Assembly: GCA_003645735.1 (NCBI GenBank) | Contig: QNBQ01000149.1 | Coordinates: 1-5,525 of the forward strand | Origin: Candidatus Poribacteria bacterium | GTDB lineage: Bacteria > Poribacteria > WGA-4E > B28-G17 | DNA length: 5,525 nucleotides | Direction of reading: 5' to 3' | Made by a program: the position numbers and the translations under genes | The notes under the pieces: generated by a model | What the model saw: only the letters and a program-made list of their open reading frames with translations | Told to the model about the DNA's origin: nothing | Databases searched by the model: none | Part shown: piece by piece, positions 1 through 4,564 of the stretch | Layout of the letters: each line of letters begins with the position of its first letter | Numbering within the stretch: the stretch's first letter is position 1

Positions 1-975
1 ATATCCCTCCAGGCTTTTGACAAAGGAACAGATAACGGGATCGGGTAGGTCAACCCTCCCCGTGAAGACCATGGCCGACGCCTTGCACCCTCCGAAGCAG
101 AGGTCGCCGAAGGCGGGACACCTCTCGCACTTCTCAAGCCTCGGGAAGACCGATTTGCCGCGTCTGAATATCTGGGACAAAGGCTCCTCCCTGGCATCTC
201 CCAAATGGAACTCCTCCCGATACCTGAAATGGCCGCAGGGGACGACCTTACCGTTGGAGAGTATCGAGAAGTGGGTTATCCCCGCCATACACACATCGCC
301 GTCTATCGACTCCTCCACGTAGAAGATGAAATCCCCCTCGTTCGCCTCTATCACATCGTTCACATACCTCAGCGCCTCCGCCCACTCGCGCGGCGACATG
401 TTCAACAGCTCGGCGTTATCGGCTCCCCTCCCTATCGGCATGAACCGGTCGACATAGATCGACCGGATGCCGATCCTCCTGGCCAGCTCGATGTAGTTGC
501 CGAAATCCCTCCAGTTCAGCTTGTTGACGACGAACATCAGCGTCACGTAAAACCCGACCTCCATCAGGTTCTCAGCTCCCCTCAACGTCCTCTCGAAGCT
601 CCCCTCTCCCCTTATCCTGTCGTTCACCTCCGGGGTTGAGCCGTCCAGCGAGACACCTATCAGCATGTGCGGGTTGGCGTCCTTCAGCATGCGGGCCCTC
701 TCCTTCGTTATGAGGGTGGCGTTCGTGTTGAAGATAACCCTCAGCCCTATCTTGTAGGCGAACCTCAGGATCTCGAATATGTCGGGGTGGACCAGCGGCT
801 CGCCGCCCACAACGTCGAAATACCTCAAGCCCATCTCCTTGAGCTGAACCATTAGATCCTTGAGGAAGGGCAGCTCCAATTTCTCCCAGCTTTCGCCCGA
901 TCGGTTGTAACAGTGAATGCACCTCAAATTACAGCCGCTGGTGATCTCGCACTCCACCACGAAAGGTCTACTCAT
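1..975 (-). CDS. Radical SAM enzyme with SPASM domain (3' end beyond the left edge)
   Basis: 325 codons are visible and the frame is still open at base 1. The N-terminus has the radical SAM cluster motif CX3CX2C at C15, C19 and C22, within SGCNLRCIHCY, followed by GGEP at residues 57-60, which helps bind S-adenosylmethionine. The C-terminus has a SPASM cysteine set: C229-X12-G-X4-C247, then C283-X2-C286-X6-C293-X3-C297, then C316. This predicts two auxiliary iron-sulfur clusters. The usual SPASM spacing has X5 where X6 is seen here. Because the last expected cysteine is present, only a short tail should be missing. The ATG at 975 was chosen because AAGGGGGG (981-988) lies 5 bases upstream and the frame is stopped at 1017-1019. 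Family members modify peptides (PqqE, AlbA, anaerobic sulfatase maturases) or tetrapyrroles (NirJ, AhbC). The substrate here is unknown, and no small precursor-peptide gene is visible beside it. It lies downstream of the oxidoreductase on the same strand but appears to have its own promoter. Confidence 0.93.
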   Translation of the reverse strand, partial: MSRPFVVECEITSGCNLRCIHCYNRSGESWEKLELPFLKDLMVQLKEMGLRYFDVVGGEPLVHPDIFEILRFAYKIGLRVIFNTNATLITKERARMLKDANPHMLIGVSLDGSTPEVNDRIRGEGSFERTLRGAENLMEVGFYVTLMFVVNKLNWRDFGNYIELARRIGIRSIYVDRFMPIGRGADNAELLNMSPREWAEALRYVNDVIEANEGDFIFYVEESIDGDVCMAGITHFSILSNGKVVPCGHFRYREEFHLGDAREEPLSQIFRRGKSVFPRLEKCERCPAFGDLCFGGCKASAMVFTGRVDLPDPVICSFVKSLEGY

Positions 976-1032
976 CGAATCCCCCCTTCCGGTCTCCTCC
1001 TGGTTACTGGGAAAGCTCAGGCGCAGAAAATG

Positions 1033-1062
1033 ATTATAGCAAATAGCCTCCCGAATTGGGAA
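1033..1062 (-). promoter_or_regulatory. Putative extended -10 promoter for the radical SAM gene
   Basis: On the minus strand, positions 1033-1038 read TATAAT, an exact sigma-70 -10 consensus. It is preceded by TGC, giving the extended -10 form TGnTATAAT. A weaker -35 candidate, TTCCCA (1057-1062, 4 of 6 consensus bases), lies 18 bases upstream. Transcription would start near 1026 and give a leader of about 50 bases before the ATG at 975. The stretch is clearly A/T-rich compared with its surroundings. It overlaps the hairpin assigned as a terminator for the upstream gene. Assignment is by sequence match only. Confidence 0.6.
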
Positions 1063-1065
1063 GCT
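1045..1065 (-). terminator. Putative intrinsic terminator after the oxidoreductase gene
   Basis: Read on the minus strand, the base right after the oxidoreductase stop codon begins an 8-bp stem: AGCTTCCC (1065-1058), loop AATTC, then GGGAGGCT (1052-1045). There is one U-G wobble. The sequence that follows, ATTTGCTATAATCATTTT, is U-rich but broken, so termination may be incomplete. The position directly after the stop codon supports a terminator. The imperfect U tract, and the fact that the same bases carry a promoter, keep the call moderate. Confidence 0.5.
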
Positions 1066-2079
1066 TCAGCCCAGCAGCTCATCTATCCTCACGGGCCTCC
1101 TCTCCTCGGCGCTCCTTCTGGCAGCGAACACGATCGCAAGCGACCTCAAATTATCCCTCCCGCTGCACTCCGGCTCCCTCCCCTCCTTCAGCGCGGAGAT
1201 GAACTCGGCCAGGATGGCGTCCTGGGGTGGAAGCGGGAGCTTGTCGAGCGGCACCTCCTCCCTCTTGGCCTCCTCCCGCGGATATCCCCTGGTGATGAAC
1301 ACCCGCTCCTCCTCCCACGTTATGCTCCCTTTCGGCCCCTCTATCCTCCACTCGCCGTTCCAGGGGGACTGCTTCCCAACGCTGCATCCCAAGGCGTGAT
1401 GTGTGGCGAACAGATCGCCCTCGAACCTTATGACGACCGCGTGGCCCGCATCGCCCTTATGCCACCCCCATGAGGGGTTCCAGGTCCAGGCCCACACCTC
1501 CACCGGTTCGCGGTTCAAAACATACCTCAGCATGTCGAAGTGGTGCACGCCCATATCGGTCAGGAGGGGATAGGGCATGGTGGTGTAATGTGTCCCGGGA
1601 CGGGTGGCCCACGCCCTGTAGAATCCGACCGTCACCACCTCGGGCTCGCCTATAACCCCCTCATCGAGCAACCTCCTGGTCGTGCGCGGAACGGGGCCGA
1701 ACCGGTAGTTCTGGGTGATCATGAAGGTTCTGCCCCTCTCCTCGGCCTTGGCGACCATCCTCAGGGCGGCCTCGAAATCGTCGCTCATCGGCTTCTCCTC
1801 CAGCACGTGCAGCCCCGCCTCGAACGACTTGACCGCTATCTCCTCGTGGACAGCGGGAGGGGTCACGTCCAGGACGAAATCGGCCTCCACCGCTTTCAAA
1901 GCATCGTCCAGCGAGGCGAAGAACCGATCCCCCGAAACGCCTAACCTTTCGGCGACGGCCCTCCTCTTCTCCTCGACCGGATCGACGTATCCGACTATCT
2001 CGACCTCGGGGTTTCTACGGCACACATCTATCCAGCTTCGGGATCTCGCCCCCAAACCGGCTATTATCGCTCTGAACAT
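1066..2079 (-). CDS. Gfo/Idh/MocA-family NAD(P)-dependent oxidoreductase
   Basis: A complete 337-residue protein, close to the usual 330-390 for the family. The N-terminal Rossmann fold starts at residue 1 with a glycine-rich nucleotide-binding turn, GLGARSRSW (8-16), and an acidic residue at the end of the second strand (YVDP, D33) that would contact the ribose of NAD. EEKP (94-97) holds the lysine conserved in the family. NYRFGP (124-129) opens the substrate domain, and DMGVHHFD (175-182) supplies the Asp/His pattern typical of the catalytic site. The ATG at 2079 is supported by a near-perfect ribosome site, AGGAGGTG (2084-2091), 4 bases upstream. Members oxidise or reduce sugars, polyols, inositols and sugar acids in the cytoplasm, and sequence alone does not give the substrate. 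Divergent pairing with a xylulokinase-like gene suggests pentose or polyol catabolism, but that is inference. No signal peptide is seen, so the secreted glucose-fructose oxidoreductase type is unlikely. Confidence 0.94.
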   Translation of the reverse strand: MFRAIIAGLGARSRSWIDVCRRNPEVEIVGYVDPVEEKRRAVAERLGVSGDRFFASLDDALKAVEADFVLDVTPPAVHEEIAVKSFEAGLHVLEEKPMSDDFEAALRMVAKAEERGRTFMITQNYRFGPVPRTTRRLLDEGVIGEPEVVTVGFYRAWATRPGTHYTTMPYPLLTDMGVHHFDMLRYVLNREPVEVWAWTWNPSWGWHKGDAGHAVVIRFEGDLFATHHALGCSVGKQSPWNGEWRIEGPKGSITWEEERVFITRGYPREEAKREEVPLDKLPLPPQDAILAEFISALKEGREPECSGRDNLRSLAIVFAARRSAEERRPVRIDELLG

Positions 2080-2083
2080 CTCA

Positions 2084-2091
2084 CACCTCCT
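2084..2091 (-). promoter_or_regulatory. Strong ribosome binding site of the oxidoreductase gene
   Basis: The minus strand reads AGGAGGTG here, an eight-base complement to the usual 16S rRNA 3' end, 4 bases before the ATG at 2079. It is the best Shine-Dalgarno match correctly placed in front of a gene in this window. It fixes the oxidoreductase start and suggests efficient translation. Confidence 0.85.
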
Positions 2092-2100
2092 CGATCCCCC

Positions 2101-2129
2101 TTGACTTTCAAGCCCCGGAATCGTAACAT
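2101..2129 (+). promoter_or_regulatory. Putative sigma-70 promoter of the kinase-phosphatase operon
   Basis: TTGACT (2101-2106) matches 5 of 6 bases of the -35 consensus. Exactly 17 bases later, TAACAT (2124-2129) matches 4 of 6 bases of the -10 box. Transcription would start near 2136, leaving a leader of about 34 bases before the kinase ATG at 2170. The promoter shares its DNA with the opposing promoter of the oxidoreductase gene. The call rests on sequence match and position, without experimental support. Confidence 0.6.
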
Positions 2130-2149
2130 CATTCTGACCTCCAAGTCAA
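2120..2149 (-). promoter_or_regulatory. Putative sigma-70 promoter of the oxidoreductase gene
   Basis: On the minus strand, TTGACT (2149-2144) is followed after 18 bases by TACGAT (2125-2120), which matches 4 of 6 bases of the -10 consensus. Transcription leftward would start near 2113, giving a leader of about 34 bases before the ATG at 2079. Its -10 box overlaps the -10 box of the rightward promoter by two bases, so the two promoters should compete for RNA polymerase. Confidence 0.55.
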
Positions 2150-2157
2150 CTCCACCC

Positions 2158-2165
2158 GAGGGGGT
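2158..2165 (+). promoter_or_regulatory. Ribosome binding site deciding the kinase start
   Basis: GAGGGGGT lies 4 bases before the ATG at 2170. It supports that ATG over the in-frame TTG at 2101, which has no good site in front of it and sits inside a -35 box. The FGGY phosphate-binding motif begins directly after the ATG start, as expected in this family. Confidence 0.8.
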
Positions 2166-2169
2166 AGCT

Positions 2170-3714
2170 ATGGGTTATCTCATCGGGATAGACGTCGGCA
2201 CCACCGGGGCCAAGACGATCCTGATAAGGGAGGACGGGGAGCTGATGGCCACCTCCTTCAAGGAGTATCCCCTCCACACCCCTTACCCCAAATGGGCGGA
2301 ACAGAACCCGGAGGACTGGTGGAACGCGACCGTTGAGTCGATCAGGGAGGTCATCTCCAAGTCGGGAGTCAAACCCGATGATATCAAGGGGCTGGGGCTT
2401 TCGGGCCAGATGCACGGGCTGGTCTTGATCGACAAAGACCACAACGTGTTGCGCCCGGCGATACTTTGGTGCGACGTGCGCACGACCGAGCAGTGCATCT
2501 ATATGAGGGAGAAGGTGGGGATGGAGACGTTGAAACGGATAACCTGCAACCAGCCGCTTGAGGGGTTCACCGCGCCCAAGATACTCTGGGTGATGCAGAA
2601 CGAGCCTCAGATCTTCGAGAAGGCCTACAAGATGATGCTCCCCAAGGATTACGTCCGGTTCAGGCTAACCGGGGAGATAGCGACGGAGGTGTCGGACGCC
2701 GCCGGGACGGTGCTTTTTGACGTGCCGAACAGGAGGTGGTCGAGGGAGATACTGGACAAGCTCGAAATACCGTTCGATCTGATGCCCCCCTGTTACGAGT
2801 CGATAGATGTGTGCGGCAGGATAACCCCCTCCGTCGCCGAGCTTACGGGGCTGAAGGCCGGCACGCCCGTCGTGGGGGGAGGGGCCGACAACGCCTGCAG
2901 CGCTGTCGGAAACGGCATCGTCAAGCCCGGAAGGGTGTCGGCCAGCCTGGGGACATCGGGCGTGGTCTTGACGCACATGGACGAGGTGAAATACGACCCG
3001 AAGCTCAGGACGCACACCTTCTGCCACGCCGTCCCCAACAAATGGTATATCATGGGCGTGATGCTTTCGGCGGGAGGGGCGTTCAGGTGGTTCAGGGACG
3101 CGCTGGGCGAGCTTGAAAAGAGGCAGGCCGAAGAGGAGGGGGTCGACCCATACGAGATCCTCACCCGCGAGGCTGCCCAGGCGCCCGTCGGCAGCGAGGG
3201 GCTGATCTTCCTGCCGTATCTGACGGGCGAGAGAACCCCGCACGGCGACGCCAACGCCAAGGCCGTCTTCTTCGGCCTCACCCTCAGGCACACCAAAGCC
3301 CATATGATCCGAGCGGTGTTGGAAGGCGTCGCCTACGGGATGCGCGACTCGTTCGAGATATTCCGCGAGCTGGATCTGCCCATACAGCAGGTCTACGCCA
3401 CGGGCGGGGGGGCCAGGAGCGAGCTTTGGAGGCAGATCCAGGCCGATGTTTACAACACCGAGCTGGTCACGATAAACATCGCCGAAGGGCCGGCCTTCGG
3501 CGCGGCGATCCTGGCCGGCGTGGGGGCAGGGGTCTACTCATCGATAGAGGAGGCGACCGATCGGCTGATCAGGATAACCTCCTCGACCAAGCCGATACCC
3601 GAAAACGTCGAGATCTACGAGAAATACTACCAGGTCTACAGGGCGCTCTACCCCGCCCTCAAGCCCCAGTTCGATAAAGTGAGCGAGATCGTCGCCGAGC
3701 TGCACGGTGGGTGA
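2170..3714 (+). CDS. xylB: Xylulokinase-like FGGY-family carbohydrate kinase
   Basis: A 514-residue protein, slightly longer than typical xylulokinases (about 480-500). It should transfer the ATP phosphate to a ketose, most likely D-xylulose to D-xylulose 5-phosphate, feeding the pentose phosphate pathway. Domain one opens with the phosphate loop IDVGTTGAKT (7-16). SGQMHGLV (78-85) contains the Met-His pair that binds substrate in xylulokinases, and WCDVRT (100-105) and GFTAPK (132-137) are further xylulokinase-type blocks. GGGADNA (236-242) holds the presumed catalytic base D240. Domain two has SLGTSGV (259-265), TGGGARS (411-417) and EGPAFGAAILAGVGAG (439-454) around the nucleotide site. 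The ATG at 2170 is preferred over the upstream TTG at 2101. The gene is divergent from the oxidoreductase and lies 3 bases before a HAD phosphatase. Family assignment is firm. D-xylulose specificity is likely but not proven, and another ketose or polyol is possible. No xylose isomerase gene is in view. Confidence 0.93.
   Translation: MGYLIGIDVGTTGAKTILIREDGELMATSFKEYPLHTPYPKWAEQNPEDWWNATVESIREVISKSGVKPDDIKGLGLSGQMHGLVLIDKDHNVLRPAILWCDVRTTEQCIYMREKVGMETLKRITCNQPLEGFTAPKILWVMQNEPQIFEKAYKMMLPKDYVRFRLTGEIATEVSDAAGTVLFDVPNRRWSREILDKLEIPFDLMPPCYESIDVCGRITPSVAELTGLKAGTPVVGGGADNACSAVGNGIVKPGRVSASLGTSGVVLTHMDEVKYDPKLRTHTFCHAVPNKWYIMGVMLSAGGAFRWFRDALGELEKRQAEEEGVDPYEILTREAAQAPVGSEGLIFLPYLTGERTPHGDANAKAVFFGLTLRHTKAHMIRAVLEGVAYGMRDSFEIFRELDLPIQQVYATGGGARSELWRQIQADVYNTELVTINIAEGPAFGAAILAGVGAGVYSSIEEATDRLIRITSSTKPIPENVEIYEKYYQVYRALYPALKPQFDKVSEIVAELHGG
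3709..3714 (+). promoter_or_regulatory. Ribosome site overlapping the kinase stop codon
   Basis: GGGTGA resembles the 3' part of an extended Shine-Dalgarno sequence and lies 3 bases before the phosphatase ATG at 3718. It contains the TGA stop of the kinase. The match is modest, so the phosphatase probably depends on ribosomes finishing the kinase (translational coupling). Confidence 0.45.
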
Positions 3715-3717
3715 AGG

Positions 3718-4554
3718 ATGAGGTTCAGGATCGTAGCTCTGGACGTGGACGGGACGCTGACGAACTCCAAGGGGGAGATAACGGAGAGGACGAGGAGGGC
3801 TGTTCAAAGGGCCGCCGAGCGGGGCGCGCTGGTCGTCGTCGTCACCGGCAGGAGGTTCTGCTCGGCCAAGCCGATAGTCGAGGCCCTGGGGGTCGACCTG
3901 ATGATAGCCGCCCACAACGGCGCCCTGCTCAAAAAGCTGGACGGCGAGTTCATAACCGGGGTGTTCTTGGAGCCGGAATACGCCCGCCTGGCGGTCGGGA
4001 TGTTAAAGCGGATCGGGGCCGAGCCGATAGTTTACAGGGGAACGGGCGATTACGCCGAGATATTCGTCGAACCGCCCAGAAACGAGTGGCTGGCCGATTA
4101 CATCGAGCGGAACAGGGAACACGCCAGGATCGTCCCCTCCCTCGAGGAGACGATAAGCTGGGAGGCGCTGGAGGTTCTGGCCGTTGTGAGGGCGGATGAG
4201 TCCGAGGAGATCGTCCGCTCCCTAAGGGAGGGGCTTGAGGGCAAGGCGAAGGTGTTGAAGCAGATCCCCCAGGGGGACGATCGGGCATTCATAGAAGTCG
4301 CCCACAGGGAGTGCGCCAAGGATTACCCGCTGAGGTATCTGTGCGGGAAGCTGAAGATCAGGAGGGAGGAGGTGGTCGCCTTCGGGGACAACTACAACGA
4401 CAGGGAGATGCTGGAGTTCGCGGGGCTGGGGGTCGTCATGGGCAACGCACATGACGAGCTGAAGGAAGAGGGCCGCTTCCTGATCGCCCCCTCAAACGAC
4501 GAGGACGGGGTGGCACAGGTTTTGGAGAGGCTGATGGAGGAGGGGAGGATCTAG
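3718..4554 (+). CDS. Cof-type HAD-superfamily phosphatase
   Basis: A complete 278-residue protein, the usual size for Cof/YbiV-type (class IIB) HAD hydrolases. All four motifs are present. Motif I is DVDGTL (9-14) with nucleophile D9 and acid/base D11. Motif II is VVTGR (41-45) with T43. The motif III lysine is probably K201. Motif IV is GDNYND (223-228), which binds Mg2+. The roughly 100-170-residue segment between motifs II and III is the alpha/beta cap that chooses the substrate. Relatives dephosphorylate sugar phosphates or flavin-type phosphates in the cytoplasm, so the reaction is predicted but not the substrate. It starts 3 bases after the kinase and is almost certainly co-transcribed and translationally coupled. 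It may drain excess or non-metabolisable sugar phosphate made by that kinase, which is inference. The ATG at 3718 puts motif I at the normal distance from the N-terminus. Its stop overlaps that of the converging gene. Confidence 0.93.
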   Translation: MRFRIVALDVDGTLTNSKGEITERTRRAVQRAAERGALVVVVTGRRFCSAKPIVEALGVDLMIAAHNGALLKKLDGEFITGVFLEPEYARLAVGMLKRIGAEPIVYRGTGDYAEIFVEPPRNEWLADYIERNREHARIVPSLEETISWEALEVLAVVRADESEEIVRSLREGLEGKAKVLKQIPQGDDRAFIEVAHRECAKDYPLRYLCGKLKIRREEVVAFGDNYNDREMLEFAGLGVVMGNAHDELKEEGRFLIAPSNDEDGVAQVLERLMEEGRI

Positions 4555-4564
4555 CCCCTCCACC
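4536..4564. terminator. Possible bidirectional hairpin at the convergent gene ends
   Basis: GGAGGGG (4539-4545) pairs perfectly with CCCCTCC (4555-4561) around a 9-base loop that contains both stop codons. After one mismatch, two more G-C pairs (4536-4537 with 4563-4564) extend the stem. Neither strand has a U tract afterwards, so this is not a classic intrinsic terminator. Purine-rich coding on both facing genes raises the chance of such a match, so confidence is low. Confidence 0.3.

Larger units (their letters stand above)
2101..2149. repeat. Inverted repeat TTGACTT/AAGTCAA in the divergent control region
   Basis: TTGACTT (2101-2107) and AAGTCAA (2143-2149) are perfect 7-base inverted arms separated by 35 bases. 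The arms coincide with the -35 boxes of the two opposing promoters. The left arm is also part of a local palindrome, CTTGA-CTT-TCAAG (2100-2112), which could be a repressor or activator operator. A shorter nested pair, GAAT (2118-2121) and ATTC (2131-2134), has nearly the same centre. No regulator gene is visible in the window. Confidence 0.55.

Noticed and set aside
205..639. A 144-codon plus-strand open frame over the radical SAM gene
   Set aside because: The minus strand here encodes a clear radical SAM protein. The plus-strand product has no recognisable motifs and is rich in His, Pro and Arg, as expected for an antisense shadow.
994..1001. AGGAGGAG on the minus strand as the ribosome site of the radical SAM gene
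   Set aside because: It is a better Shine-Dalgarno match than AAGGGGGG but lies 18 bases from the ATG at 975, and no in-frame start codon lies at a suitable distance from it.
2665..3303. A 212-codon open frame on the minus strand inside the kinase gene
   Set aside because: It lies wholly antisense to a kinase with intact family motifs, shows no recognisable domain and has an odd composition. Long antisense frames are expected in GC-rich coding DNA.
2079..4554. A classical xylose operon
   Set aside because: No xylose isomerase, xylose transporter or XylR-type regulator is visible. Only the kinase resembles the classical set, so xylose use is a possibility and not a call.
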